A stretch of DNA of 64,000 nt from Pseudidiomarina salinarum (GCF_000753715.1 NZ_JPER01000001.1:930001-994000); one strand, 5' to 3'. Shown: positions 20,127 through 29,918, counted from the stretch's first letter. A program made the numbers and translations. Notes: a model not told the origin generated them from the letters alone.

Positions 20127-20352
20127 GGTAAAGGGTTGCAGGCCTTGATAGTAATGGCTTAGAGCATTGAAGTCTGACAAAGCACCGTTAAAGAGCAAAA
20201 AATCATAAGAAATATTTGCTTTGGCTAAAGGCGCATACCGACACGTGTTTTAGCTAAATCACCTGATAAAAATCCGCTATTTTTACCTGGCCGGTCCACT
20301 TTCCTGCTTGATCCTGACGCCAATAGTGCATAGGATACAGCTACATCAGCCA

Positions 20353-20368
20353 ACCCAAGATATTGTGT
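20353..20368 (+). promoter_or_regulatory. NrdR box 1
   Basis: ACCCAAGATATTGTGT matches 14 of 16 positions of the NrdR consensus ACACAATATATTGTGT. NrdR is the zinc-finger/ATP-cone repressor of ribonucleotide reductase genes. It starts 43 bases before box 2, about four helical turns, as expected for paired boxes. Confidence 0.65.
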
Positions 20369-20395
20369 AAAATTCACACTAAAATACCACTATCT

Positions 20396-20411
20396 ACACA
20401 ACATCTTGTGG
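20396..20411 (+). promoter_or_regulatory. NrdR box 2
   Basis: ACACAACATCTTGTGG matches 13 of 16 positions of the NrdR consensus and keeps the ACAC...TTGTG core. It lies 43 bases upstream of the nrdA ATG. With box 1 it forms the usual pair upstream of a class Ia reductase. Confidence 0.6.
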
Positions 20412-20454
20412 CGACACAAAACAAACATAACGACAATTTCGATGGGTGAACCGC

Positions 20455-22797
20455 ATGAACCAACAGCTTTTCGTGACTAAACGCAGTGGTAAACGTGAAC
20501 CGCTGGATTTAGAGAAAATTCACCGCGTAATCAGCTGGGCCGCCGAAGGCCTGAATAACGTTTCTGTTTCGCAGGTTGAGATCAAGTCGCGAATTCAATT
20601 CTATGACGGTATTAAGACTGAAGACATTCACGAAACCATCATTAAGGCAGCCGCCGACCTGATTTCTGAAGAAGCTCCCGATTACCAGTATCTGGCTGCC
20701 CGGCTGGCAGTATTTCACCTGCGTAAGCTGGCCTATGGCAAATTCGAGCCACCGCACCTGTATGACCAGGTAAAGAGCATGGTCGAGGCAGGCCGCTATG
20801 ATAAGCATCTGCTGACTGACTACAGCAAAGAAGAATTCGAAGAAATGAACGAATTCATGGACCACGGGCGCGACCTGAATTTTTCTTATGCAGCAATAAA
20901 GCAGCTGGAAGGCAAATACCTGGTACAGAACCGGGTTACCGGTGATATCTACGAGAGTGCACAGTTTTTATATGTGTTAGTCGCTGCGTGTCTGTTTGCG
21001 AACTATCCGAAAGAAACGCGTATGACCTATGTGAAGCGCTTCTACGATGCTACCTCGTTATTTAAAATCTCGCTGCCAACGCCGATTATGTCTGGTGTTC
21101 GCACACCAACACGCCAGTTCAGCTCTTGCGTACTTATTGAAGCCGGCGACAGTCTGGATTCGATCAATGCAACCGCCAGCGCCATCGTTAAATATGTCTC
21201 TCAGCGCGCTGGCATCGGCATTAATGCCGGCCGTATTCGCGCGCTGGGTAGCCCTATTCGTGGCGGCGAAGCCTTCCATACCGGCTGTATTCCTTTCTAC
21301 AAGTATTTCCAGACCGCGGTAAAAAGCTGCTCACAAGGCGGCGTTCGTGGTGGCGCAGCCACCCTGTTCTTCCCGCTCTGGCACCTTGAAGTGGAAAGCC
21401 TGTTAGTACTGAAAAATAACCGCGGTGTTGAAGAAAACCGGGTGCGTCACCTGGATTACGGCGTGCAGTTCAACCGGCTGATGTATCAGCGCCTGGTTAA
21501 AGACGATTTTATTACCTTGTTCAGCCCGTCTGATGTACCCGGCCTGTATGACGCGTTTTTCGCTGACCAGGCAGAGTTTGAGCGGCTCTACACTCAGTAT
21601 GAGCAAGATGACTCTATCCGTAAAAAACGTATCAAGGCGATCGAACTCTTTAGCCTGTTTATGCAGGAGCGCGCAAGTACCGGCCGTATCTATCTGCAGA
21701 ACATCGATCACTGTAATACCCACAGCCCGTTCGACCCTAAAGTCGCACCGATCCGCCAGAGCAATCTATGCCTTGAAATTGCCTTGCCAACCAAGCCGCT
21801 GTCACATGTAAACGATGAAGAAGGCGAGATTGCCCTTTGTACCCTGTCGGCATTTAACTTAGGCGCTATCAATTCACTTGATGACCTTGAAGAAATGGCC
21901 GATCTGGCCGTGCGTGCCCTCGACAGCCTGCTTGATTATCAGGAATATCCGGTACCAGCCGCCCGCAATGCCACTATGGGCCGCCGTACCCTGGGTATCG
22001 GCGTCATCAACTTTGCTTACTATCTGGCCAAAAATGGTGTCCGTTATTCCGACGGTTCAGCCAACGGCCTGGTACATCGGACCTTTGAGGCGATTCAGTA
22101 CTACCTGATGAAAGCCTCAGTGAATCTGGCGAAAGAAATGGGTGCCTGCCCTAAGTTTAACGAAACAACTTACTCGCAGGGTATTATGCCAATCGATACC
22201 TACAAGAAAGATCTGGATGCCGTCTGCAACGAGCCATTGCAGCTTGACTGGGATCAACTGCGTAAAGACATCAAGCAGTATGGTATGCGTAACTCCACCT
22301 TGTCAGCGCTGATGCCATCAGAAACGTCGTCACAGATCTCTAATGCCACTAACGGTATTGAGCCACCACGCGGCCATATCAGTATCAAGGCCTCCAAAGA
22401 TGGTGTGACCAAGCAAGTTGTCCCTGATTATGAAAACCTGAAAGACGCTTATGAGTTGCTCTGGACCATTCCCAATAACAAGGGCTATCTGGAGCTGGTT
22501 GGCATCATGCAGAAGTTTGTTGACCAGACTATTTCTGCCAATACCAACTATGACCCGAATAAATTTGATGCCGGCAAGGTACCAATGAAGCAGCTGTTAC
22601 AAGACCTGCTTTATGCTTACAAGCTGGGTGTCAAAACCATGTATTACCATAATACCCGCGATGGAGCTGCAGACAATCAGGTCGACCTGCGCGATAAGAT
22701 TGACGATAAACAGCGAATGGCTGAACGCCAGGCAGCAACTGTCACTGTTGTTGAAGATGAAGACGATGACTGCGCCGGCGGCGCCTGCAAAATATAA
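20455..22797 (+). CDS. nrdA: Class Ia ribonucleoside-diphosphate reductase, alpha subunit
   Basis: This 780-residue catalytic subunit reduces NDPs to dNDPs. An N-terminal ATP-cone (residues about 5–95) is followed by the ten-stranded catalytic barrel. The barrel includes FSSCVLIE (first redox Cys), NLCLEIALP and ALMPSETSSQISNATNG. The C-terminal CAGGACKI carries the swinging Cys pair. ATG 20455 gives MNQQLFVTKR, aligning with E. coli NrdA from residue 1. A GTG at 20446 is an alternative. It is followed 17 bases later by nrdB. Confidence 0.98.
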   Translation: MNQQLFVTKRSGKREPLDLEKIHRVISWAAEGLNNVSVSQVEIKSRIQFYDGIKTEDIHETIIKAAADLISEEAPDYQYLAARLAVFHLRKLAYGKFEPPHLYDQVKSMVEAGRYDKHLLTDYSKEEFEEMNEFMDHGRDLNFSYAAIKQLEGKYLVQNRVTGDIYESAQFLYVLVAACLFANYPKETRMTYVKRFYDATSLFKISLPTPIMSGVRTPTRQFSSCVLIEAGDSLDSINATASAIVKYVSQRAGIGINAGRIRALGSPIRGGEAFHTGCIPFYKYFQTAVKSCSQGGVRGGAATLFFPLWHLEVESLLVLKNNRGVEENRVRHLDYGVQFNRLMYQRLVKDDFITLFSPSDVPGLYDAFFADQAEFERLYTQYEQDDSIRKKRIKAIELFSLFMQERASTGRIYLQNIDHCNTHSPFDPKVAPIRQSNLCLEIALPTKPLSHVNDEEGEIALCTLSAFNLGAINSLDDLEEMADLAVRALDSLLDYQEYPVPAARNATMGRRTLGIGVINFAYYLAKNGVRYSDGSANGLVHRTFEAIQYYLMKASVNLAKEMGACPKFNETTYSQGIMPIDTYKKDLDAVCNEPLQLDWDQLRKDIKQYGMRNSTLSALMPSETSSQISNATNGIEPPRGHISIKASKDGVTKQVVPDYENLKDAYELLWTIPNNKGYLELVGIMQKFVDQTISANTNYDPNKFDAGKVPMKQLLQDLLYAYKLGVKTMYYHNTRDGAADNQVDLRDKIDDKQRMAERQAATVTVVEDEDDDCAGGACKI

Positions 22798-22814
22798 GAA
22801 GGATTTGGTAGTTT

Positions 22815-23945
22815 ATGAGTTATTCAACTTTTAATAAGACGCAGAGTAATCCGCTGACGGAACCGATGTTTTTCGGAAACTCTGTGAACGTGGCCCGCTA
22901 TGATCAACAGAAGCACAGCATTTTTGAAAAGCTGATTGAAAAACAAATCAGCTTTTTCTGGCGGCCGGAAGAAGTTGACGTAAGCCGTGATCGGGTTGAC
23001 TTCGCAAATCTGACTGCCAGCGAAAAGCATGTTTTTATTTCGAACCTGAAATATCAGACGCTGCTTGATTCAGTACAGGGCCGTAGCCCGAACATCGCAT
23101 TTTTGCCGATTGTATCTATTCCGGAGCTGGAAACCTGGGTTGAAACCTGGTCGTTTTTTGAAACCATTCATTCGCGTTCTTACACCCACATCCTGCGTAA
23201 TTTATTCACCGACCCCAGCGAAGTGTTTGAAGACATCGTGATTAATACCGAGATCCAGAAGCGCGCTACGGATATTTCGTCTTATTACGATGACTTAATT
23301 TTCTACACTCAGTTATGGCAGACCCATGGCGAAGGTGAAATTACCATTGATGGTGAAACCCACAATGTCACCATGCGAAACCTGAAGAAGAAACTCTTTC
23401 TGTGCGTGAACTCGGTTAATGCACTCGAAGCCATCCGCTTTTATGTGAGCTTTGCCTGTACCTTTGCCTTTGCCGAGCGGGACCTGATGGAAGGCAATTC
23501 AAAAATCATTCGTCTGATTGCGCGGGACGAAAACCTGCATCTGGTATCAACCCAGCAAATTATAAACTTATGGCAATACGGCCATGACGATCCGGAAATG
23601 AAAGAGATTGCGGATGAGTTGCAGGACGAAGCCCTGGCCATCTTTATGAAGGCCGTTGAGCAGGAAAAAGAATGGGCTCATTACCTGTTCCGCAACGGCT
23701 CTATGATCGGTCTGAACGAAGAAATCCTGTGTCAGTACGTGGAATACATCGCCAATATGCGTATGGAAGCCATCGGCTATGACTCGCCGTTCAAGCAACG
23801 CAGCAATCCCCTGCCCTGGATGAACAAGTATCTGGTATCCGATAACGTTCAGGTTGCACCGCAGGAAGCAGAAATCACCTCTTACCTGGTCGGTCAGATT
23901 GACAGCGAAGTGAGTGCCTCTGATTTAGGAGACTTTGAACTCTGA
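22815..23945 (+). CDS. nrdB: Class Ia ribonucleoside-diphosphate reductase, beta subunit
   Basis: This 376-residue diiron protein generates and stores the tyrosyl radical. [15 protein letters not shown] near residues 114–128 contains the Glu and His metal ligands and the radical Tyr. ARDENLHL supplies later ligands. The C-terminal DLGDFEL tail is the docking segment for NrdA. The length equals E. coli NrdB. The ferredoxin gene begins just after its stop. Confidence 0.98.
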   Translation: MSYSTFNKTQSNPLTEPMFFGNSVNVARYDQQKHSIFEKLIEKQISFFWRPEEVDVSRDRVDFANLTASEKHVFISNLKYQTLLDSVQGRSPNIAFLPIVSIPELETWVETWSFFETIHSRSYTHILRNLFTDPSEVFEDIVINTEIQKRATDISSYYDDLIFYTQLWQTHGEGEITIDGETHNVTMRNLKKKLFLCVNSVNALEAIRFYVSFACTFAFAERDLMEGNSKIIRLIARDENLHLVSTQQIINLWQYGHDDPEMKEIADELQDEALAIFMKAVEQEKEWAHYLFRNGSMIGLNEEILCQYVEYIANMRMEAIGYDSPFKQRSNPLPWMNKYLVSDNVQVAPQEAEITSYLVGQIDSEVSASDLGDFEL

Positions 23946-23952
23946 GTGGCCC

Positions 23953-24213
23953 ATGAGCAAAAGCTACAAGATCAAAGTCAACGGTCAGCATGAGCTGGCC
24001 GTTGACGCTTCCACAAGTACTTTACTTGAAGCGATGGAGGCTGCCGAAATCGAGACCCATTATCACTGCCGTAACGGTTTCTGCGGCGCCTGCCGGACAC
24101 AGCTGATACAAGGCGAGGTGACTTATATTAATGAGCCGCTCGCTTTCGTTCGCCCGGGCGAATGCCTTGCCTGCTGTTGTATCGCCGCCAGTGACTTAGA
24201 AATAAATCATTAA
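23953..24213 (+). CDS. yfaE: 2Fe-2S ferredoxin for NrdB cofactor maintenance
   Basis: This 86-residue plant-type ferredoxin has Cys39, Cys44 and Cys47 in CRNGFCGACR and a fourth ligand in the CLACCC cluster at 71–76. YfaE in E. coli donates electrons to rebuild the NrdB diiron-tyrosyl cofactor. It starts seven bases after nrdB and is surely cotranscribed. ATG 23953 is used; a TTG in frame at 23935 overlaps nrdB. Confidence 0.93.
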   Translation: MSKSYKIKVNGQHELAVDASTSTLLEAMEAAEIETHYHCRNGFCGACRTQLIQGEVTYINEPLAFVRPGECLACCCIAASDLEINH

Positions 24214-24320
24214 TCGGTTCTACCGATAAACCCCATTTTTTAAACTCATTAGCGAAATCAGCTAAACTATAAGAAAATGATCTGAATTAATTTCCGACTA
24301 ATGAAAAGTAAGGAGTCTTT

Positions 24321-24590
24321 ATGTTTACTGTTATTTTTGGCCGTCCTGGTTGCCCCTACTGCGTTCGGGCCAATCAACTTGCGGAAAAACTAAGTCGGGA
24401 TCGTGATGACTTCGAATTTCGCTATATCGACATGCATGAGGAAGGTATTACCAAGGCTGATCTGGAAAAAACAGTAGGCGCACCGGTTCATACCGTGCCG
24501 CAGATTTTTGTCGATGAAGAGCATATTGGCGGCTGCACTGAATTTGAAGCTTATGCCCAGGCCAAACTAGGCCTGTACGCTAACGACTAA
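24321..24590 (+). CDS. grxA: Glutaredoxin 1
   Basis: This 89-residue glutaredoxin has the dithiol active site CPYC (Cys11, Cys14), the TVPQIFVD cis-Pro loop and GGCTEFEAY. This fits the GrxA type of 85 residues rather than GrxC. It reduces ribonucleotide reductase using glutathione, which agrees with its place after nrdAB–yfaE. AAGGAG precedes the ATG. The 107-base gap suggests it may have its own promoter. Its 3' end overlaps the convergent hrpA by 11 bases. Confidence 0.94.
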   Translation: MFTVIFGRPGCPYCVRANQLAEKLSRDRDDFEFRYIDMHEEGITKADLEKTVGAPVHTVPQIFVDEEHIGGCTEFEAYAQAKLGLYAND

Positions 24591-27500
24591 GCTCAGTCAG
24601 TGCCTGGCGAACCCGCTTCTCCGATATCGGATAGCGGGTTCCCAGCGTCTGGGCAAAGAAACTTACCCGCAGTTCTTCAATCATCCAACGCACTTCCCGC
24701 AGTTCAGGCGGCGCCTTCTGTCCTTTAGGTAGCTTACTTAATTGCTGCTGATACGCCTGTTGCAGACTATCCAGGGTCAGCGTATGTAACCGGTCCTTGT
24801 TCGGATCAACCGGCAACTTATCGAGCCTCCGTTCAATCGCTTTCAGGTAGCGCTCAATATCCGGCAGCCGCGACGCGCCGGCATCACTGACAAAACCAGA
24901 ATAAATCAGCTTATCCAGTTGCTGCTTAATATCACCATGCGCCTGAATTTGATCCAGACCCACCTTACCTTTCAGCCGCTTACGAATGCTGTGGCTTAAT
25001 ATTAAGCAAGGCTCAACCTGCCGCGCAATATCTGTAACCCGCTCATTAAGATGCGCCCTGGCCTGCTCATACAGCGCGCGGAAGCTTTCTTCGTCACGCA
25101 CAGGCTGTGCCGCAATAAAGTCATCCAGCGCCGCTACAATACAGTCCTCGACCAGATCATTGATCTTTCCCCAGGGGTTATAGTACATCGCCAGCTTCGC
25201 TTTATTAGAAAGCGACTGCTGTAAATAGCGTACCGGCGACGGCAGTTGCAGCAACAGCAACGAGCGTACCCCGCGATGATGTGCTAACGCCGCCTGTTCG
25301 GGCGTATCAAAGAGTTCCTGACGAACACCACCGCTGGCCGCCACAATGGCCGGATAAGCCTTAATGGTGAAACCCTGTTGAGGCTTCTCAAGCGTCTGTG
25401 GCAGCGAGCCGAAGGTCCATTCGCTGCTTACTACGGGTTCATCGCTGGCAGATTTATCCACCGCACTCTGCAGTGCCCGTTTTACCTTGCCCTGCAATAC
25501 CTGTTGCAGCGATTCCAGATCGCGACCGCTGGCAAGCACCTTACCCTGATCATCAGTCACCGCGAAATGCATACGCAGATGCCTGGGTAACTGGCTGGCA
25601 TCCCAGGCATCTGCTGGTACCGTCACACCGGTCATACGTCGCAATTTAGCGCTGAGGGCCTCCAGTAATGATGAACCGGCGATGGTCTGTTCGTCACAAT
25701 CAGCTAAGAACGCAGCAGCATAGTTGGGTGCAGGCACAAAATTACGCCGATAGGTTTTCGGCAGGCTTTTAATCCAGGCCACCACCAGCGGTTCCCGGAG
25801 CGCAGGGATCAACCAGTCAAAGCCCTGACCGTTAATTTGGTTCAACAGAGCCACCGGAATGTGGACGGTAACACCATCATCTTCGGCGGTGGGTTCAAAA
25901 CGATACGTCAGCGGCAATTTTAAATTACCCTGTCGCCAGAATTCAGGATAGTCGGCCTTGGTCACATGCGCGGCGCTTTGCGCCATCAAATCATCACGTT
26001 CAAAGTAAAGTAGCCGGGGCAGCTCTTTCACGGCCTTATGCCACCATCCTGCCAATAATTGCTCGTTGTATATGTCCGGCGGGATAACGGCTTCATAAGC
26101 GGCAAACAAAGCCTCGTCGTCAACCAGGATATCGCGCCGGCGGGATTTCTCTTCTAACTCGCGTACCGATTCAATCAGTGCCCGATTATGCTGAACAAAA
26201 GGTAGCTGCCGCTTAAGCTGTCCTTGTACTAAGGCTTCGCGGATAAAGAGTTCGCGCGCGGCTACTGGCGCAACCGGCCCGTACTGAACCGTACGACCCG
26301 GCACGATAATCAGTCCAAATAAAGTCACCTGCTCGGTTGCTACCACCGAACCTGATTTGGCAGAGAAATGCGGCTCGAAATAACTGCGCTTAACCAGATG
26401 CCCGGCTAATGGCTCGATCCACTCCGGCTCAATGCGGGCGTTCACTCTGGCAAACAACCGTGAGGTTTCAACCAGTTCAGCCGACATCAGCCATTTCGGC
26501 GGCTTTTTAAACAAGCCTGACCCAGGGAAAACATAAAATTTCCGGTTGCGCGCGCCAAGAAACTCATGGGTTTCCTGTTTCTGTCCCAGTTGCGAGAGCA
26601 TACCGGTCAGCAACGCCCGGTGAACCGCCTCATAGGTTGCCGGCTCCTGATTAATTCGATAGCCCAGCCCGCGGACAGTCTGGCGTAACTGCGTATAAAC
26701 ATCCTGCCACTCGCGAACCCGTAAAAAGTGAATAAATTCATCTTTAATACGCTTGCGGAACTGGCTCTTGGAAAGCTCTTTCTGCAAGTCCTCAAGGTAA
26801 TCCCACAGTTTCAGATAACTGGCGAAGTCAGAATCTTTATCGTGAAAACGCTGATGGAACTCGGTCGCTTTTTGCTGCGCCTGTTGTGGTCGCTCGCGCG
26901 GATCCTGAATACTAAGGGCAGCAGCGATAATCAGTACTTCCTGCATACAACCAAATTCATTAGCGGCAAGCACCATACGCGCCAGGCGCGGATCTACCGG
27001 CAGTTGCGCCAGTTGCCTGCCAATGGGCGTTAACCGCGGGCCTTGCTGACTCTTGCGTTTACCTTTGCCAGGCGCCAGCGCGTGCAGTTCCTGAAGCAGA
27101 CTGAGGCCATCCTTGATATAGCGTTCATCGGGCCGTTCGATAAACGGAAAACGCCGGATATCGCCAAGCTTCGCTGAAGTCATCTGCAAAATTACGGCCG
27201 CCAGGTTGGTCCGCAGGATCTCCGGCTCGGTATACTCAGGCCGCGCTAAAAAATCGTCCTCGTCATACAAACGGATGCAGATGCCCGGCGCAATCCGTCC
27301 ACAACGGCCCATACGCTGGTTAGCGCTGGCCTGGGAGATCTTCTCGATAGGCAGACGCTGCACCTTAGTGCGGTAACTATAACGGCTGATGCGGGCGGTG
27401 CCGGGATCCACCACGTAACGGATGCCAGGCACAGTCAGGGACGTTTCCGCCACGTTGGTAGCGATAACCACCCGTCGCTGGCTGTGAGGCTGAAAAATCC

Positions 27501-28302
27501 GGTTCTGCTCAGCGGACGACAGGCGGGCAAATAACGGTAGTACTTCAGTGTCATGCAGTTTCAGGTCATTGATGGCTTCGGCGAAATCACGGATCTCCCG
27601 TTCTCCGCTGGCGAATATCAGGATATCGCCCGGCCCTTCGCGCTGCAGTTCACCCACCGCATCGCAGACACCCTGCACAACATCGCCGCCATCCTCTTCG
27701 CCGCTAAGTGGGCGATAACGCAGTTCAACCGGATAGGTGCGGCCGGTGACGGTAATGATTGGCGCATTATTAAAATGCTTCGCAAAGCGCTCGGTTTCGA
27801 TCGTCGCTGAGGTGATGACTAACTTGAGTTCGGGACGTTTGACCAGCAGGGTCGACAACACGCCAAACAGGAAATCAATATTGAGGCTGCGTTCATGGGC
27901 CTCATCAATAATAATGACGTCGTATTTACTGAGCAGCGGGTCAGTCTGCAGCTCCGCTAACAACATACCGTCGGTGAGCAGCTTGATCCGGGTGCCCGGC
28001 GCAGTTTGATCCTGAAAACGAATCTTAAAGCCAACCAGCTGTCCCAGCTCGCTTTGGAGTTCCTGGGCGATTCGCTGCGCGACACTGCGGGCAGCAAGTC
28101 GCCGCGGCTGGGTATGGCCGATCATCACGCCGCGCTCCGGATCACCATAACCAAGTTCCAACAGCATTTTCGGAAGTTGCGTGGTTTTGCCGGAACCGGT
28201 TTCACCGGCGATAATCACCACCTGATGACTAGTAATCGCCTGCTGAATTTCGGCCTTGGCCTGGACAACCGGGAGGTCATCTGGAAACTGAATTGACTGC
28301 AC
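24580..28302 (-). CDS. hrpA: ATP-dependent RNA helicase HrpA
   Basis: This 1240-residue DEAH-box helicase has Walker A GETGSGKTTQ near residue 33, DEAH at IIDEAHERSLN near residue 133, SATIETERF, and QRMGRCGR motif VI. The HA2/OB-fold regions and the long HrpA-specific C-terminal DUF3418 region follow. HrpA helps rescue stalled ribosomes and process mRNA. The GTG at 28302 is the assigned start; relative to E. coli HrpA the first 70 or so residues are missing. The frame stays open upstream through a terminator hairpin, so the short form is more likely real. Confidence 0.95.
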   Translation of the reverse strand: MQSIQFPDDLPVVQAKAEIQQAITSHQVVIIAGETGSGKTTQLPKMLLELGYGDPERGVMIGHTQPRRLAARSVAQRIAQELQSELGQLVGFKIRFQDQTAPGTRIKLLTDGMLLAELQTDPLLSKYDVIIIDEAHERSLNIDFLFGVLSTLLVKRPELKLVITSATIETERFAKHFNNAPIITVTGRTYPVELRYRPLSGEEDGGDVVQGVCDAVGELQREGPGDILIFASGEREIRDFAEAINDLKLHDTEVLPLFARLSSAEQNRIFQPHSQRRVVIATNVAETSLTVPGIRYVVDPGTARISRYSYRTKVQRLPIEKISQASANQRMGRCGRIAPGICIRLYDEDDFLARPEYTEPEILRTNLAAVILQMTSAKLGDIRRFPFIERPDERYIKDGLSLLQELHALAPGKGKRKSQQGPRLTPIGRQLAQLPVDPRLARMVLAANEFGCMQEVLIIAAALSIQDPRERPQQAQQKATEFHQRFHDKDSDFASYLKLWDYLEDLQKELSKSQFRKRIKDEFIHFLRVREWQDVYTQLRQTVRGLGYRINQEPATYEAVHRALLTGMLSQLGQKQETHEFLGARNRKFYVFPGSGLFKKPPKWLMSAELVETSRLFARVNARIEPEWIEPLAGHLVKRSYFEPHFSAKSGSVVATEQVTLFGLIIVPGRTVQYGPVAPVAARELFIREALVQGQLKRQLPFVQHNRALIESVRELEEKSRRRDILVDDEALFAAYEAVIPPDIYNEQLLAGWWHKAVKELPRLLYFERDDLMAQSAAHVTKADYPEFWRQGNLKLPLTYRFEPTAEDDGVTVHIPVALLNQINGQGFDWLIPALREPLVVAWIKSLPKTYRRNFVPAPNYAAAFLADCDEQTIAGSSLLEALSAKLRRMTGVTVPADAWDASQLPRHLRMHFAVTDDQGKVLASGRDLESLQQVLQGKVKRALQSAVDKSASDEPVVSSEWTFGSLPQTLEKPQQGFTIKAYPAIVAASGGVRQELFDTPEQAALAHHRGVRSLLLLQLPSPVRYLQQSLSNKAKLAMYYNPWGKINDLVEDCIVAALDDFIAAQPVRDEESFRALYEQARAHLNERVTDIARQVEPCLILSHSIRKRLKGKVGLDQIQAHGDIKQQLDKLIYSGFVSDAGASRLPDIERYLKAIERRLDKLPVDPNKDRLHTLTLDSLQQAYQQQLSKLPKGQKAPPELREVRWMIEELRVSFFAQTLGTRYPISEKRVRQALTELSR

Positions 28303-28324
28303 GTAAGCCCTATTAAAAAAGCGA

Positions 28325-28361
28325 TGAAAAAAAGCTGACGCCAGTTTACCAGCGTCAGCTT
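28325..28361 (-). terminator. Intrinsic terminator after the CBS-domain gene
   Basis: AAGCTGACGC and GCGTCAGCTT arms (28332–28341 and 28352–28361) form a 10-bp stem with a 10-base loop. On the minus strand the stem runs into seven T. It ends the CBS-domain message, so hrpA needs its own promoter very close to its start. Confidence 0.8.
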
Positions 28362-28385
28362 GCCAAGTTAATCCGAAATCAATGT

Positions 28386-28805
28386 CTAGTTCTTGCTATA
28401 ACTGTCGTGTAGCTGCAGATTGATTGCTTTTAACACGTCGGTGCGGGTGATAATGCCAATAAGCTTGCGGTTCTCATCAAGCACCGGGTAAATTTTGGGC
28501 CGCTTGCGATCCATGCGCTGAGCAAGATCCGTAATATTCTCGTAGCTTGCTACGGTCAGCACATCCCCACCATACATGCAGTCACCGACCGTTGCGCTTT
28601 GCTCTTTGTGATAGGTATCCCGCAGCATGGCTTCGAGACAATCGTGTTCTGAAATAAAGCCGATGACCCGATTATTGTCATCAACCACCGGCCCGCCCCG
28701 CTGCCCACTGCTCAACAGCTTTTCCACGGCGGTTTCAATCGACATTCTGGCCGTAAATATTACCGGCCGGGGGTTCATATAATCAGCGATTTTGTGTGAT
28801 TGCAT
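28386..28805 (-). CDS. CBS-domain pair protein
   Basis: This 139-residue protein consists only of two CBS motifs (about residues 8–60 and 75–130), including the typical VVDDNNRVIGFISEHD and PVLDENRKLIGIITRTDVL patterns. Stand-alone CBS pairs bind adenosine nucleotides such as AMP, ATP or SAM and act as sensors. The target here is unknown. GGAG precedes the ATG. It is a monocistronic unit between hrpA and the isoaspartyl peptidase gene. Confidence 0.88.
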   Translation of the reverse strand: MQSHKIADYMNPRPVIFTARMSIETAVEKLLSSGQRGGPVVDDNNRVIGFISEHDCLEAMLRDTYHKEQSATVGDCMYGGDVLTVASYENITDLAQRMDRKRPKIYPVLDENRKLIGIITRTDVLKAINLQLHDSYSKN

Positions 28806-28859
28806 AGCGCCTTACTCCTACGATTTATACCAGTGCCTCAATCATAGGAGTAAGTATAG

Positions 28860-29918
28860 TCAATCTTTATAGATCGCAACCTCAGCTTCGCCATCACCAC
28901 TGCGGGATGCGCGGTACATGCCCTCGGTATTAAATGGCATATGAATATTGCCCTGGTGGTCAACGATAATGACGCCGCCGGTGCCACCAGCGGGTAATAA
29001 TACATCGTGAATCACGGTATCACCGGCAGTTACAACATCTACCTGCTGATACTTCATTCTCGAGCAGATATCTGCGGCGACATGGTAGCGGATAAAGTAT
29101 TCACCGTGTCCGGTAGCGGATACCGCGCAGCTGTCGTTATCAGCCCAGGTGCCGGCACCAATGATAGGGGAATCACCGATGCGGCCATAGCGCTTCGCGG
29201 TCATACCGCCGGTTGAGGTTGCTGCCGCCAGGTTACCATGCTGATCGCGGGCCACAGCGCCTACAGTACCGTACTTATAGCGATCATCCAGTTCAATCCA
29301 GGCCTGTTTATCCGCCACGCCAAGCTTTTCTTTGGCGTCAAGCAGTTGCTGGTAACGTCGTTCGGTATTGAAATAGCTATTTTCAACCAGTGCCAGGCCC
29401 TGCTCGGCAGCAAAGACTTCCGCGCCACGGCCACTCAGCATCACATGCACCGACTCTTCCATTACGGTACGGGCCAGCTCAATCGGGCTTTTTACCGTTC
29501 TCACACCGGCTACGGCACCAGCTTCCAGGGTGGCTCCGTCCATGATCGAGGCATCCAGTTCATGCTCGCCGTCAAACGTATAAACCGCGCCAATTCCGGA
29601 GTTAAACAGCGGTGACGCTTCCATAATCTGCACGGCTTCAACCACCGCATCCATACTGGTGCCACCTGCGGCAAGAATGGCATGGCCAGCGTTGACCGCC
29701 TCTGCCAGCTTTTCTTTGTACTCAGCCTCTTGCTCAGCCGTCAGGCTGGCACGGGTAATAGTGCCGGCCCCGCCATGGATGGCAATGGCAAACTCGGCTT
29801 CATCGGTAATATCAACCGTGGTTTTCTGCTCGGCGCAGGCAGCCAGCAATAGTGCCGCACCCATAACAGCGAATTTACCGGTCGTTGTGGCCAGCCCTGA
29901 ATAGCGTGTCTGTTTCAT
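28860..29918 (-). CDS. iaaA: Isoaspartyl peptidase / L-asparaginase, predicted lipoprotein
   Basis: This 352-residue Ntn hydrolase of the T2 (plant-type asparaginase) family self-cleaves before Thr218 in KYGTVGAVA. IAIHGGAGTI at the N-terminal domain and STGGMTAKRYGRIGDSP in the beta subunit are diagnostic. It degrades isoaspartyl dipeptides and asparagine. A lipobox (ALLLAAC followed by Ala) near residue 28 predicts an outer-membrane lipoprotein, whereas E. coli IaaA is cytoplasmic. It is divergent from sbcB. Confidence 0.9.
   Translation of the reverse strand: MKQTRYSGLATTTGKFAVMGAALLLAACAEQKTTVDITDEAEFAIAIHGGAGTITRASLTAEQEAEYKEKLAEAVNAGHAILAAGGTSMDAVVEAVQIMEASPLFNSGIGAVYTFDGEHELDASIMDGATLEAGAVAGVRTVKSPIELARTVMEESVHVMLSGRGAEVFAAEQGLALVENSYFNTERRYQQLLDAKEKLGVADKQAWIELDDRYKYGTVGAVARDQHGNLAAATSTGGMTAKRYGRIGDSPIIGAGTWADNDSCAVSATGHGEYFIRYHVAADICSRMKYQQVDVVTAGDTVIHDVLLPAGGTGGVIIVDHQGNIHMPFNTEGMYRASRSGDGEAEVAIYKD

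Larger units (their letters stand above)
20127..20454 (+). other. 328-base intergenic region upstream of nrdA
   Basis: No gene is visible. The region holds two NrdR-box-like sites (listed separately). A possible housekeeping promoter reads TTGATC at 20308–20313, a 17-base spacer, then TAGGAT at 20331–20336; this is only a 4/6 match at each element. The left 170 bases are AT-rich without recognisable signals, and no strong terminator follows the ubiG operon. Confidence 0.5.

Noticed and set aside
20309-20334. TGATCC upstream of nrdA resembling the RpoE -35 element
   Set aside because: The sequence 16 bases later is TAGG, not CGTA. A housekeeping-type TTGATC–17–TAGGAT reading fits better, and nrdAB is not an expected member.
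28819-28844. TGATTG–16–CGTA on the minus strand before the CBS-domain gene
   Set aside because: The -35 matches only 4 of 6 positions, and the -10 would overlap the ribosome-binding site, leaving no leader.
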